Origin: Prosthecobacter sp.
Lineage (GTDB): Bacteria; Verrucomicrobiota; Verrucomicrobiia; Verrucomicrobiales; Verrucomicrobiaceae
Reading direction: 5' to 3'
Assembly: GCA_017853885.1 (NCBI GenBank)
Contig: JAFMIR010000010.1
Location: forward strand, 1 to 64,000
DNA length: 64,000 bases
Numbering within the stretch: position 1 is the stretch's first letter; every line of letters starts with the position of its first letter. A program made the position numbers and the translations under genes. Positions 44,667-53,945 of this stretch are shown one piece after another. The notes under the pieces were generated by a model. That model had not been told where the DNA came from. It saw nothing but the letters and a program-made list of their open reading frames with translations, and searched no databases.

Positions 44667-45074
44667 ATGGCCACTACGATCATACCTTCCCTTCGTTCTG
44701 CTTTGGAGCGCCTCAAGCACGCTGGCGCGGTCAACGGCTTGCTGCTTGGCTGGCGTCGGCAGATCCTCATTCATTTACTGCCCTACGAAGACTTTCGGGC
44801 GGAGCGTGCGCTGCACATGCTGCTCGATGCGGTGGGCCACTTTGCCAGTGGCGGAGATCGTGAGGTGAAGTCATTGTGGTTCGGTTATCAGGGCGTCTTT
44901 GCCTTGGCCTTGTTTCGTGGGGAAACAACCCTCCTCATTTTGCATACAAAGGCTGCGGAGGTGGATTTTCTCCGCAGTGCCGCCTCTACTTTCCTCGATG
45001 ATACGCAACTGCTCGTTGAAGCGGTGCTGAATCCGCAGGAGGTGGTGCAGGAGACCGGGCCGCCGCTCGTCTAA
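44667..45074 (+). CDS. Hypothetical protein, possible roadblock/LC7-like fold
   Basis: 135 residues. Pattern of two helices and a beta sheet: SALERLKHAGAVNGLLLGW, then VKSLWFGYQGVFALALFRG and TTLLILHTKAAEVDFLRSAA. Order and size are reminiscent of roadblock/LC7 domains used with small GTPases in bacterial regulation, but this is by eye only. No MglA-type GTPase is nearby. Co-transcribed with the preceding 98-residue gene. Confidence 0.6.
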   Translation: MATTIIPSLRSALERLKHAGAVNGLLLGWRRQILIHLLPYEDFRAERALHMLLDAVGHFASGGDREVKSLWFGYQGVFALALFRGETTLLILHTKAAEVDFLRSAASTFLDDTQLLVEAVLNPQEVVQETGPPLV

Positions 45075-45209
45075 TCTGCGGCATATGCCATTAAACGCAT
45101 CACAGGCTGAAAGGATGACGCGCTGGCCGGCGAATGAAGAGGCTCGTTTGAGTCAAGCAACGTGACCCGCCTTCATCGACTCATTTTTTTAGATTCAATA
45201 GATTCAACC

Positions 45210-46589
45210 ATGCTCACCAATACCTCCCAGCCTCGACGCCAGTTCCTCCAAACCACCGCCATCCTGACCGCTGCTGGAACGCTGCGGGCCCAGCAGAAAG
45301 TGGACTCCAATGAAACACTGCGTATCGGCCTTGTCGGTTGCGGCGGGCGTGGCACCGGCGCTGCCGCGCAGGCACTTCGGGCGGATTACAACGCCAAGCT
45401 CGTCGCCATGGCGGATGCCTTCGACACACAGATCGAAAACAGCATCAAGAACCTCTCGACGCAGTTCCCCGACCGTGTCGATGTGAAGCCAGATAAGAAG
45501 TTCACCGGTCTCGATGCTTACCAGAAACTGATCGACAGCGGAGTCGATGTGGTGCTGCTCGCGACGCCACCGGGATTTCGTCCGCTGCATCTCACTGCGG
45601 CTGTCGAAGCTGGGAAGCACATCTTCTGTGAAAAACCGATGGCCGTCGATGCCGCAGGTTATCGCGTGGCACAGGCCGCAGTTGAGAAGGCGAAACAGAA
45701 GAAGCTCAATCTCGTGGCAGGTTTCTGCTGGCGCTACGCCACCAGTCGCATGGAGGCTTACAAGCGCCTCCATGATGGCCAGATCGGTGACGTCACCAGC
45801 ATTCTCGCCACCTATTACGCGGGTCCAGTCAAGCCCATGCCGCCTGCCAGCGGTCGCCCGGCAGGCATGGGCGATGTCGAATGGCAGGTGCGGAACTGGT
45901 ACAACTTCTCATGGCTTAGCGGGGATTCGCTGGTCGAGCAGGCCGTGCACAGTCTCGACAAGATTTGCTGGGCCATGAAGGATAAGCCGCCAGTCTCTGT
46001 GATCGCCACGGGTGGTCGTCAGATCCCCAATGAAGGCGGAAACATCTTCGATCATTTCCATGCGGCCTTTGAGTGGGAAGGCGGCATCCTTTGCCACATC
46101 ACCAACCGACAGATCGTCGGTTGTCACAATGAAGTAATCGATGTCGTCAGCGGCACGAAGGGACGCTTGGTAATCGGCAGGGGCTCAGCTCCCTTCATTG
46201 ATGGAGAGCAGCGCTGGCGCTGGCGTGGGGACGAGAAGAACATGTACGACCTCGAGCATGAGGCGCTCTTCAATGCGATCCGCAAAGGTGATGTCATCAA
46301 TGATGGAGACCGCATGATGAGCAGCACTCTTATTGCCATCATGGGGCGTGAGGCTGCCTACACCGGACAGAAAATCCAATGGGCAGCCGATGCACCGCCA
46401 ACAGCTGCACCTGAGGAGCGTAAGTCGAGAAAGGAAAAGGCTGGCAAGGACACTGCAGCGTCCGCGAAAGCCTCCTCGGTGATGGCCATCTTGTCCTCCC
46501 AGCAGGACCTCGCCCCTGACAATCTACAGTTCGGTGATGCATTCGATGCGGGCCCCATCCCACGTCCTGGTGTGACGAAGTTCGTTTGA
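45210..46589 (+). CDS. Gfo/Idh/MocA-family oxidoreductase with Tat signal
   Basis: 459 residues from the ATG at MLTNTSQPRRQFLQTTAI; RRQFLQ is a twin-arginine motif, so the folded NAD(P)-bound enzyme is probably exported. Rossmann motif IGLVGCGGRGTGAAA (near residue 37), EKPMAVDAAGYR (near 145, the conserved EKP), and WRYATSRMEAYKRLHDGQIG (near 177). A Lys/Ala-rich linker (about 395-425) precedes a short C-terminal tail. PVC bacteria have many such enzymes, some oxidising glycosides to 3-keto forms. The DUF1080 protein gene 1.2 kb downstream fits such a pathway. Confidence 0.92.
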   Translation: MLTNTSQPRRQFLQTTAILTAAGTLRAQQKVDSNETLRIGLVGCGGRGTGAAAQALRADYNAKLVAMADAFDTQIENSIKNLSTQFPDRVDVKPDKKFTGLDAYQKLIDSGVDVVLLATPPGFRPLHLTAAVEAGKHIFCEKPMAVDAAGYRVAQAAVEKAKQKKLNLVAGFCWRYATSRMEAYKRLHDGQIGDVTSILATYYAGPVKPMPPASGRPAGMGDVEWQVRNWYNFSWLSGDSLVEQAVHSLDKICWAMKDKPPVSVIATGGRQIPNEGGNIFDHFHAAFEWEGGILCHITNRQIVGCHNEVIDVVSGTKGRLVIGRGSAPFIDGEQRWRWRGDEKNMYDLEHEALFNAIRKGDVINDGDRMMSSTLIAIMGREAAYTGQKIQWAADAPPTAAPEERKSRKEKAGKDTAASAKASSVMAILSSQQDLAPDNLQFGDAFDAGPIPRPGVTKFV

Positions 46590-46597
46590 TCGTCCGA

Positions 46598-46618
46598 CCC
46601 GACTTACCGGGGATTTTT
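46598..46618 (+). terminator. Weak terminator-like hairpin after the Gfo/Idh gene
   Basis: Short stem CCCG/CGGG with a 6-base loop followed by GATTTTTG; too short to be sure. Confidence 0.3.
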
Positions 46619-46659
46619 GTTTTGCGGCCTGCCGCCTTTCCCATTATGCCCGGAAATTC

Positions 46660-47685
46660 ATGAAACCTTCTTGGTCCATTCGCCTCGTTCGGGCGATGTT
46701 TTTCGCGTTGTCCGTCTTTGTCGGCATCGCCGTTGCCCTTGGCATGGAGGAGCCTGCTTGGGTTGGGGCGCTGTTTGGGTTGGCTTACATGGGACTGCTG
46801 CTCGGGCTGGACGTGGTTTTCGCACGGTTTACACTGCGTGACTTTTCTCATGCTACCGTAGGCCTAGCCATCGGACTATTCTGTGCCTGGTTGGTCACTC
46901 GCATTGGCATCTTTCAACTCGCTTACTTTCAAAGTCAGCCCAACGCGGACATGATGCGCACGATCATTGAGCTGTGCATCCATGGCTCACTGGCTTTCCT
47001 CGGCATCAGTTTTGCCTTACGAAGTGATCGGGATCATTTCGCGTTCCTGATTCCTTTTGTGCGCTTTCGTCTCGAAGGCTCTGAAGGCGAGCCCGTGGTG
47101 CTGGATCAAAGTGTGGCTAGTGACAGTCGTGTGCTGCGGCTGCTTGCTACCGGTTTTCTGAGTGGTACCGTCGTTGTGCCACGATTTGTGCTCGATGAGC
47201 TTCAGCGTCTGGCGGATTCGGATGACCTCATCCATTCCCAAAAGGGAAAGCGCGGCCTCGAGCTGATCGAAAAGCTTCGGGGGTTGCCTGATGCCCGTGT
47301 TTCGGTGCATGAAAACGCGGGCGGAGCTGAGCTTCCGATCGATGTCCGGCTGGTTTCCCTAGCACGTGAAGTCAACGCTCGCTTGCTCACAAACGACGAG
47401 GCTCTCGCCAAGGTTGCTCGCCTGCGTGGAATCACGGTGTTGAGTTTTCCGGAACTGATTGCGGCGCTCTCGGTAGAGCTTGGCTTGGGCGATGAACTCA
47501 CACTTGCCCTAACGAAGTCCGGCAAGGAAAAACATCAGGCTGTGGGCTACTTGGAAAATGGCACGATGATCGTTGTGAACCAAGCCGCCGCCCTGCTCGG
47601 ACAAACCGTGGATGTGGTGGTCTGTGGTGCATATACCACCTCAGCAGGTCGTTTGATCTTTGCCGAACTCAAGCCGAAGTCTTGA
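46660..47685 (+). CDS. Membrane-anchored PIN-TRAM domain protein (YacL-like)
   Basis: 341 residues. Four N-terminal membrane segments (about residues 10-27, 32-52, 62-82, 104-122) are followed by a PIN domain: VVLDQSVASDSRVLRLLATG with acidic ligands (near 148), VVPRFVLDELQRLADSDD (near 174), GKRGLELIEKL (near 203), and LLTNDEALAKVARLRGI (near 247). The C-terminal TRAM domain (about 285-340, GYLENGTMIVVNQAAALLGQ) suggests RNA binding. This matches the YacL/PilT-N family, presumed membrane-tethered ribonucleases. Role not established. Confidence 0.9.
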   Translation: MKPSWSIRLVRAMFFALSVFVGIAVALGMEEPAWVGALFGLAYMGLLLGLDVVFARFTLRDFSHATVGLAIGLFCAWLVTRIGIFQLAYFQSQPNADMMRTIIELCIHGSLAFLGISFALRSDRDHFAFLIPFVRFRLEGSEGEPVVLDQSVASDSRVLRLLATGFLSGTVVVPRFVLDELQRLADSDDLIHSQKGKRGLELIEKLRGLPDARVSVHENAGGAELPIDVRLVSLAREVNARLLTNDEALAKVARLRGITVLSFPELIAALSVELGLGDELTLALTKSGKEKHQAVGYLENGTMIVVNQAAALLGQTVDVVVCGAYTTSAGRLIFAELKPKS

Positions 47686-47781
47686 AGACTTGCCAATGCT
47701 GGAACAGCAGGCTTAAGCCTTTGAAAGATGGCTGCGACTCACCGCGACTCCTTAGCCCGTTTTCACCCGCCAACCTGATCC

Positions 47782-49224
47782 ATGAAACTGAAACACATAT
47801 TGCTTCTCACACTCGTCACGGCCTCGCTCGGCCTCGCCGCGGAAAACAACATGCCACCGAAAGGCTTTACCGCTCTTTTCAACGGCAAAGACCTCTCCGG
47901 CTGGTATGGCTGGGGCACCCAAGATCCCACTGATCTGGGAAAAATGACGCCCGAGCAGCAGGCAGAATATAAAAAGAAGTCGGTCGAAGGCGGACTGAAG
48001 GATGCGAAGGGCAACGACAAAGGTGACCACATCTACGCCCACTGGAAGGTCGAAAATGGGGAGCTTGTGAATGATGGCAAAGGTCTCTATTTGACCACGG
48101 ACAAGGACTACGGCGACTTTGAGCTGTGGGTTGATTATAAAATGCTGCCGCTAGGTGACAGCGGCATCTACCTGCGCGGCATTCCGCAGGTGCAGATCTG
48201 GGACTTTACCGAGAAAGATGAGAAAGCGGTTTCTCTCGGTAAACCCTATGGCTCCGGAGGTCTCTGGAACAATAAGAACCTCGAGGGCAAGAACCCGCTC
48301 AAGCTCATGGACAAGCCCATCGGCGAGTGGAATCGCTTTTACATTAAGATGATTGGTGAGCGTGTTACTGTGAAGCTGAACGGCGAGGTTGTAGTGAACA
48401 ATGCCCCTCTGGAAAACTATTTTGCCAACGCCAAAGCAGGCTACAAGGCCTATGTGAAGGCAGATCCGAAAGCGGCCAAAACCGCGGAGAAAAAGCCAAA
48501 CGGCTGGATCCCCGATCCCGCCTTTGCCAAGGGGCCCATCCAACTGCAGACCCACTGCAGTGAGATCCGCTGGCGCAATGTCTTCGTTCGCGAGATCCCC
48601 GCTGAGGAGGTTAACAAGGCCCTAGCCTCACGCGATTCTGAAGGTTTCGTCGAACACATCAATGGCAAAGACCTCAGCAACTGGCAGGGCGCTGTGGAGA
48701 GTTACGAAGTCAAAGACGGTGCCATCACCTGCAAGCCAGGCAAGGGCGGTGACCTGCTGACCAAGGATGAATTCGAAAACGGTATCATTCGTGTCGAGTT
48801 CAAGCTACCCAAAGCCGGCAATAACGGTATCGCTCTGCGCACGCCTCTCGGTGGGCATTCTGCATCCGATGGCCTCGAACTCCAAGTGATCGACAGTGAT
48901 GGTTACAACGAGAAGATGGCTGCAGCTGGCAAGAAAGGCCTCGAACCTTATCAATATCATGGTTCCATCTACCACTGCGTGGGAGCCAAGCACGGCTACC
49001 TGCGACCTGCTGGCGAATGGAACTTCCAGGAAATCGAGGTGCAGGGTCAGCGCATCAAGGTGACCTTGAACGGCACTAAGATCCTCGACGCCGATATCGC
49101 CACTTTTGACCGTAGCCAGATCAAAAATCCACCCAAGGGCCTCGACCGCACCAAGGGTCACATCGGATTCGCTGGCCACAGTGATCCCGTCGTTTTCCGC
49201 AGCTTCAAAGTAAAGAAGAGGTGA
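47782..49224 (+). CDS. Exported protein with two DUF1080 (3-keto-disaccharide hydrolase-like) domains
   Basis: 480 residues with a signal peptide (MKLKHILLLTLVTASLGLAAE). The first domain (about 28-275) opens with FTALFNGKDLSGWYGWG and has LPLGDSGIYLRGIPQVQIW and IQLQTHCSEIRWRNVFVRE; the second (about 288-480) opens with EHINGKDLSNWQGAVE and ends VVFRSFKVKKR. Each is a concanavalin-like domain. Related enzymes hydrolyse 3-keto-glucosides, so it may act with the Tat-exported oxidoreductase upstream. A terminator follows. Confidence 0.9.
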   Translation: MKLKHILLLTLVTASLGLAAENNMPPKGFTALFNGKDLSGWYGWGTQDPTDLGKMTPEQQAEYKKKSVEGGLKDAKGNDKGDHIYAHWKVENGELVNDGKGLYLTTDKDYGDFELWVDYKMLPLGDSGIYLRGIPQVQIWDFTEKDEKAVSLGKPYGSGGLWNNKNLEGKNPLKLMDKPIGEWNRFYIKMIGERVTVKLNGEVVVNNAPLENYFANAKAGYKAYVKADPKAAKTAEKKPNGWIPDPAFAKGPIQLQTHCSEIRWRNVFVREIPAEEVNKALASRDSEGFVEHINGKDLSNWQGAVESYEVKDGAITCKPGKGGDLLTKDEFENGIIRVEFKLPKAGNNGIALRTPLGGHSASDGLELQVIDSDGYNEKMAAAGKKGLEPYQYHGSIYHCVGAKHGYLRPAGEWNFQEIEVQGQRIKVTLNGTKILDADIATFDRSQIKNPPKGLDRTKGHIGFAGHSDPVVFRSFKVKKR

Positions 49225-49253
49225 GTGTAAGGTTTAGATCTCCGATTTTCACG

Positions 49254-49285
49254 AAGGGCCGGACTTGTTCCGGCCCTTTGAATTT
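49254..49285 (+). terminator. Rho-independent terminator of the double-DUF1080 gene
   Basis: Perfect 10-base stem (AAGGGCCGGA / TCCGGCCCTT), 5-base loop, then T-rich TTGAATTT, 30 bases past the stop codon. Confidence 0.75.
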
Positions 49286-49303
49286 CCGCTGATCAGAAAA
49301 AGC

Positions 49304-49377
49304 TGGAGCGGGTGATGGGAATCGAACCCACGTATCAAGCTTGGGAAGCTCGTGTTCTACCATTGAACTACACCCGC
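49304..49377 (-). tRNA. tRNA-Gly(CCC)
   Basis: Minus-strand cloverleaf: acceptor GCGGGTG/CACCCGC, D arm GTTC-AATGGTA-GAAC, anticodon arm CGAGC-TTCCCAA-GCTTG giving anticodon CCC, T arm GTGGG-TTCGATT-CCCAT, discriminator T, and a genome-encoded CCA (49304-49306). A T-run follows the CCA. A perfect -35 TTGACA occurs on the minus strand at 49419-49424, but no good -10 at the expected distance was found. It decodes GGG glycine codons. Confidence 0.95.
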
Positions 49378-49496
49378 AAAGGATGGATCTCACTCAAGAG
49401 TGGGCGTGAGTGATGATTTGTCAATGTATGGCCGCGAATTGACGCAGGGCATGGCTTGAATGTTGGTGGATGGAGGCGCATGCTCAGTCTTTTGTC

Positions 49497-50672
49497 ATGC
49501 CACTCCTCGATGATCTGCTCGCTGATGAATCACGCCGCCAACAAGAGTTTCCCGTGGTCCGGGAGCATGTGTTCCTAGCTCATGCGGGGGTGACAATCCT
49601 GCCGCGGCGAGTCACAAAGATTATGCAGGAGCACCTCGAGGCGAGTTGCCTGCGTATGCAGGAGTATCCCGAGGCATGGAAGGCCGTGACAGAAACTCGG
49701 GGCATTGCAGCGCGGCTCATCGCTGCCCGGTCCTCCGAAATCTCCCTGATCGGTCCCACCTCCGTGGGGCTCAGTCTTGTGGCAAGTGGGCTTCCATGGA
49801 GGGCAGGGGACGAGATCGTCATCAACCCGGATGATTATCCGGCGAATGTGTATCCATGGCGGGATCTGGAGCGTCACGGGGTGGTGATTCGTGAATTGCG
49901 ACCCGAGAGACTCGGTGAGATCACGCCCCAGCTCGTCGAGGAGGCTCTTACGCCGCGCACAAGGCTGGTTGCTCTAGCCTCGTGCCATTACTTGAGTGGA
50001 TATCGCATCGATGTCGATGCCATCGGCCGATTGGTGCGAGGCCGTGGTATTTGGTTTTGTCTTGATGCGATTCAAACCGTCGGTGCTTTCGACACAAGAG
50101 TGGATCATGTCGATTTTCTCTCCGCTGATTCACACAAGTGGATGCTGGGCCCCATGACAGCAGGTCTTTTTTATGTGCGTGACGAATGGCAGGAAATCCT
50201 GAGGCCCGGCCTCTTGGGCTCTTGGAATGTGCGCAGCCCAAACTTCATCGCCCAGTCTGGCATCGAGTTTGAACGTGGAGGGAGGCGCTATGAGCCGGGT
50301 GCTTTGAATATCAATGGCATCCTCGGCATGCGTGCGGGCATCGAACTGATCGAGGAGATGGGCATCAACGCGATCAGTCATCAATTGCTTCAGCTCAAAA
50401 AGCGGCTGCATGAGCGGCTCGCTCCGCTGGGGTTTGAGTTTCTCGGGCCTTCGCCTGACAGCCCGTCAGCTTCTGGAATCACAACGGTCTGGCACCCGCA
50501 GTTGAAATTGGAAACCATTCAGCAAGGTCTCGCCACGCAACAGATTTCCGTCTCGCTTCGGCACACGCGGGACGGCCGTTCCCACATTCGCTTCAGTCCA
50601 CACTTTTATAATACGCTCGTCGAAATGGATCGTGTGGCAGATGTCATAGAGACCCTTGTGGCCGATCAGTGA
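49497..50672 (+). CDS. Aminotransferase class V-fold PLP-dependent enzyme
   Basis: 391 residues from MPLLDDLLADESRRQQ (ATG at 49470 would add nine residues; neither has an ideally spaced Shine-Dalgarno). FLAHAGVTILPRRV (near residue 27), GPTSVGLSLVASGLPWR (near 87), PDDYPANVYPWRDLERHG, CLDAIQTVGAFDTRVDHVDF with the PLP-binding Asp (near 190), and SADSHKWMLGPMTAGLFYV with the Schiff-base Lys (near 213) define the NifS/selenocysteine-lyase-like class V fold. Substrate is not inferable: it may be a desulfurase, kynureninase-like or isopenicillin-epimerase-like enzyme. Confidence 0.88.
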   Translation: MPLLDDLLADESRRQQEFPVVREHVFLAHAGVTILPRRVTKIMQEHLEASCLRMQEYPEAWKAVTETRGIAARLIAARSSEISLIGPTSVGLSLVASGLPWRAGDEIVINPDDYPANVYPWRDLERHGVVIRELRPERLGEITPQLVEEALTPRTRLVALASCHYLSGYRIDVDAIGRLVRGRGIWFCLDAIQTVGAFDTRVDHVDFLSADSHKWMLGPMTAGLFYVRDEWQEILRPGLLGSWNVRSPNFIAQSGIEFERGGRRYEPGALNINGILGMRAGIELIEEMGINAISHQLLQLKKRLHERLAPLGFEFLGPSPDSPSASGITTVWHPQLKLETIQQGLATQQISVSLRHTRDGRSHIRFSPHFYNTLVEMDRVADVIETLVADQ

Positions 50673-51361
50673 GGTGGAGCTGCCGTTGTGTTAGGGTCAT
50701 TGGCTGTTCCGGCTGAGAGATCAGGAAGCTTTTTGGATCGTAGGGCGTCTAGCACTTGATTCACGGCTTCCTCGAGCGTGATAGCAGAATTGTCGATAAT
50801 GGTGGCACCATCGGGGATCACGAGCGGGCTGGATTGACGGGCCTTGTCCATGCGATCGCGTTCAGCAAGATTATCGGTTTGGCCTTGGGCACGGCGGCGG
50901 GTGGCGCGGACCTCCTCGGAGGCGTCGATGTAGATTTTGTAAGGGCTGTCGGGGAAGACGACGCTGCCGATGTCACGCCCTTCCATGACGAGGGAGCCGA
51001 GGCGGATCAGGGCGCGCTGATCCGCGACGAGGCGTGCCCGCACCTCTGGAATGCGGGCAATGAGCGAAACCGCAGCATTGACGGCATCACTGTTGAGTTG
51101 ATCGGCCGCCAAATCATGACCATCGAGGCGGACGTGGGTCTGCCCATCAAGAATGGGGCATTCAAAGACGATGGAAGGCAAATCGGCGATGACTGCCGCG
51201 GCATCGTCTGGGTCCATGCCACGGTGCAGAACAGCCCAAGTGAAGGCGCGATACATGTTGCCAGTGCCCACAAAGATGTAACCAAGCCTTTTGGCAACGA
51301 GTCGCGCGATGCTGCTTTTGCCTGAGGCCGCTGGGCCGTCGATGGTGATGACTACAGACAT
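50666..51361 (-). CDS. cmk: Cytidylate kinase
   Basis: 231 residues from the ATG at MSVVITIDGPAASGKSS (P-loop at residues 8-16), so the long upstream frame is not used. GYIFVGTGNMYRAFTWAVL, RIPEVRARLVADQRAL, LVMEGRDIGSVVFPDSPYKIYIDAS and REDRMDKAR-like ERDRMDKARQSSPLVI match CMP kinase. It phosphorylates CMP and dCMP. It lies 16 bases downstream of aroA, a conserved bacterial pairing, and its 3' end overlaps the convergent aminotransferase by 7 bases. Slightly extended Ala/Pro C-terminus. Confidence 0.95.
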   Translation of the reverse strand: MSVVITIDGPAASGKSSIARLVAKRLGYIFVGTGNMYRAFTWAVLHRGMDPDDAAAVIADLPSIVFECPILDGQTHVRLDGHDLAADQLNSDAVNAAVSLIARIPEVRARLVADQRALIRLGSLVMEGRDIGSVVFPDSPYKIYIDASEEVRATRRRAQGQTDNLAERDRMDKARQSSPLVIPDGATIIDNSAITLEEAVNQVLDALRSKKLPDLSAGTANDPNTTAAPPH

Positions 51362-51377
51362 GCCGAATGGATGAAGG

Positions 51378-52730
51378 TTAATGCGGCGTGGTGCTGGAAG
51401 GCGGCGGACTGGTTTGCACTCCAGCAACACCCTGTAGGAACAGGTCGAGGTGGTGCTCGAAGCCTGGGTAGCTGGTGGCAATGCACTCACTGCCCTCAAT
51501 CGTTGTAGTGCCTTCAGCGAACAGGCCCGCGATGGCGAAGGCCATAGCGATGCGGTGATCACCAAAGCAGGGAAGCGTGGCTCCATGCAGTTTGGCGCCT
51601 CCTTCGATTTCCATGCCATCGGGACGTTCGGTGACGTTAACGCCCATGAGGCGCAGGTTGTGGGCAACGGCGGCGATGCGGTCGGTCTCCTTCACTCGGA
51701 GCTCCTCAGCATCGCGAATGAGCGTTTTGCCACGGGCGAGAGCTCCAGCGACGGCAAGAATGGGTAGTTCATCGATCACATTGGGGATTTCGGTCCCACC
51801 GATAACGGTGGCGCTCAGCTCGCCGCCTTTGACGAGGATGTTTCCACGTGGTTCTCCCTCCGATTGCAGCTCGGAGCGAGTCACCTGCGCACCCATTCTC
51901 AGTAGGACATCGAGGATGCCGGTGCGGGTCGGATTGAGCCCCACATTCTTGATCACGATCTGTGAGCCTGGTGACGCGGCAACGGCAACGAGCCAGAAAG
52001 CGGCGCTGGAAATGTCTCCTGGCACCACAATGTCACGAGCCTGCGGCTCTTGCGGTCCATCAACGCTCACGGCATCTTTTTCACGTTGCCATCGGATGCC
52101 GAAGTGACTGAAGAGCCGCTCGGTGTGGTTCCGTGTCGCGACCGGTTCGATAACCGTGGTTTTTCCCTGCGCGAAGAGGCCGGCGAGCAGCACTGCGCTC
52201 TTTACCTGAGCACTGGCGACGGGTAATTTGTAGTGCAGGGGTAGCAAATGACCGCCGGTGACCTTCAGCGGCGCACAGATTTTTTCGCCTTGGCCTTCGA
52301 TTCGGGCTCCCATTTGGCCAAGTGGATCTGCGACGCGCTTCATGGGGCGCTTAGACAGCGAAGGATCGCCGAAGAGCTCAGTGGTAAAGCTTTGTCCGGC
52401 AAGAATGCCGCAAAGAAGGCGGGTGGTGGTGCCGGAGTTGCCGCAATCAATCGGATGTGCCGGAGCTTGAAGCTTCGCACCCTTGCCAGTAATGGCGAGC
52501 TTTACCAGTCCAATGCCCTCGACCTCCTCGAGGGGCTGCACTTCGGCACCGAGTGCCTGCATGGCCTTCACGGTGCATAGGCAGTCCTCACTGGGCAGAA
52601 AGCCGTCGATGACGGTTGTTCCTTTGGCGAGGCCAGCAAACATCGCGGAGCGATGGGAGATGCTTTTGTCCCCCGGGACAGTGATTTCGGCTGGGATGCT
52701 CTTGAGTTTTCGGGATTTGAGGGTGGCCAT
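51378..52730 (-). CDS. aroA: 3-phosphoshikimate 1-carboxyvinyltransferase (EPSP synthase)
   Basis: 450 residues from the ATG at MATLKSRKLKSIPAE. Motifs GDKSISHRSAMFAGLA (near residue 20), GNSGTTTRLLCGIL (near 96), SLSKRPMKRV (near 120), SAAFWLVAVAA (near 242), RVKETDRIAAVAHNL (near 340) and GDHRIAMAFAIAGL (near 385) are intact. It makes EPSP in the shikimate pathway. First gene of aroA-cmk. It overlaps no other real gene. Confidence 0.97.
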   Translation of the reverse strand: MATLKSRKLKSIPAEITVPGDKSISHRSAMFAGLAKGTTVIDGFLPSEDCLCTVKAMQALGAEVQPLEEVEGIGLVKLAITGKGAKLQAPAHPIDCGNSGTTTRLLCGILAGQSFTTELFGDPSLSKRPMKRVADPLGQMGARIEGQGEKICAPLKVTGGHLLPLHYKLPVASAQVKSAVLLAGLFAQGKTTVIEPVATRNHTERLFSHFGIRWQREKDAVSVDGPQEPQARDIVVPGDISSAAFWLVAVAASPGSQIVIKNVGLNPTRTGILDVLLRMGAQVTRSELQSEGEPRGNILVKGGELSATVIGGTEIPNVIDELPILAVAGALARGKTLIRDAEELRVKETDRIAAVAHNLRLMGVNVTERPDGMEIEGGAKLHGATLPCFGDHRIAMAFAIAGLFAEGTTTIEGSECIATSYPGFEHHLDLFLQGVAGVQTSPPPSSTTPH

Positions 52731-52850
52731 GCGAAAAGAATCCGCCGTTTTGGATGTAAGGCGGTAGGCTTCATGGCCCATGCCTGTGAGTATTTCAACC
52801 GGCTTGCAGACTCATGTTTCCGCCAAACAGTGTCGGGTGTCCACGTTCTC

Positions 52851-53720
52851 ATGAAAGCCCTCTGTCTTCTTACCGCCTCGCTTTGGATGCTGATTTCTGC
52901 TGCCTCGGGGCAGATCGTGAGCCGATTCGGGACCAAGGGGTATGTCGAACATACGCCCGGCGACTTGCCTTTGGTTCTGTGCTCGCCCCACGGTGGGAGG
53001 CTGAAGCCGAGTGACATTCCGAATCGCCTTTACGGTGTGACGACCGAGGATGCCAATACGCAGGAGCTCACAAGGGCGGTGGCGGAGGAAATTGCTGCGC
53101 TGGGTGGCCATCGCCCCCATGTGATCCTGAGCCATTTGCACCGTAGCAAGCTCGATCCCAATCGCGAAGTCCATGAAGCGGCTCAGGGTAATGCCGATGC
53201 CACCAAAAGTTGGGAGGAATATCATCATTTCATCGAACAGGCTTGCGATGCGGAGGTGAAGAGACATGGCATGGTCTTCCTGATTGACATGCATGGGCAA
53301 AACCATCCCGGACAGCGGGTGGAGTTGGGTTACCTGCACAAATCAGAAGATCTTTCCCAGCCTCTGGAAAGGCTCAATGCGCCGGATTTTGTGGCAAAAA
53401 GTAGCTTGGCGCACCTGATGCGTCGCTCGAACTTGCCCTATTCGGACCTTCTTCGGGGGAGATGCAGTTTTGGAGCCCTGCTGGAGGCGCGCGGCTATCA
53501 CTCCACACCGAGCCCGCGATTGCCTGTGCCGGATCAGCCTTACTTCAGCGGTGGCTACACGGTCGCTAGGCATTGCAAGCCTCCCACAACAGGTTTTCAG
53601 CTCGAGGCGAACCGTGTTCGCTTGCGCGACACAGACACCCACCGAAGAAGATTTGCTCAAACGCTTGCAGGCGCACTCGAGGAATATCTCCGAGTCCATC
53701 TGGGCATTAAGCTGAAGTGA
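52851..53720 (+). CDS. Exported N-formylglutamate amidohydrolase-like protein
   Basis: 289 residues from MKALCLLTASLWMLISAASGQ (signal peptide). LVLCSPHGGRLKPSDIP (near residue 43), HVILSHLHRSKLDPNREVHEAA (near 91), FLIDMHGQNHPG (near 142) and GFQLEANRVRLRD (near 243) have the His/Asp/Glu metal-ligand pattern of the FGase/HutG family of amidohydrolases. The signal peptide is unusual for histidine degradation enzymes, so this is probably a periplasmic peptidase or amidase relative. Divergent from aroA. Confidence 0.75.
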   Translation: MKALCLLTASLWMLISAASGQIVSRFGTKGYVEHTPGDLPLVLCSPHGGRLKPSDIPNRLYGVTTEDANTQELTRAVAEEIAALGGHRPHVILSHLHRSKLDPNREVHEAAQGNADATKSWEEYHHFIEQACDAEVKRHGMVFLIDMHGQNHPGQRVELGYLHKSEDLSQPLERLNAPDFVAKSSLAHLMRRSNLPYSDLLRGRCSFGALLEARGYHSTPSPRLPVPDQPYFSGGYTVARHCKPPTTGFQLEANRVRLRDTDTHRRRFAQTLAGALEEYLRVHLGIKLK

Positions 53721-53945
53721 TTCAATGCTCTTGATGTGGCAGCAGATGGGCTCAGCGGCCAAGTGGCAGAAGATGAATGGGGTGCGACATGTCATGCCAT
53801 TATGAATCTTGCGGTCGCCGAAGATATCGGATGTGGCGTGTCTCGGGGATCTGACAGAACCGGTTAGCATCTAAGCGGAACCTTCCGTTGGCTGAGTCAT
53901 TTTTATCTTTTATCTTTTGGCTCATCATCTTTTATTGCGTGGCCC

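Noticed and set aside
45184..45209. Short direct repeat AGATTCAATAGATTCAAC before the Gfo/Idh start
   Set aside because: Two copies of an 8-base unit only; no evidence of a binding site.
47709..47720. 12-bp palindrome AGGCTTAAGCCT
   Set aside because: Perfect but short, and not clearly placed relative to a promoter; such palindromes occur by chance at this scale.
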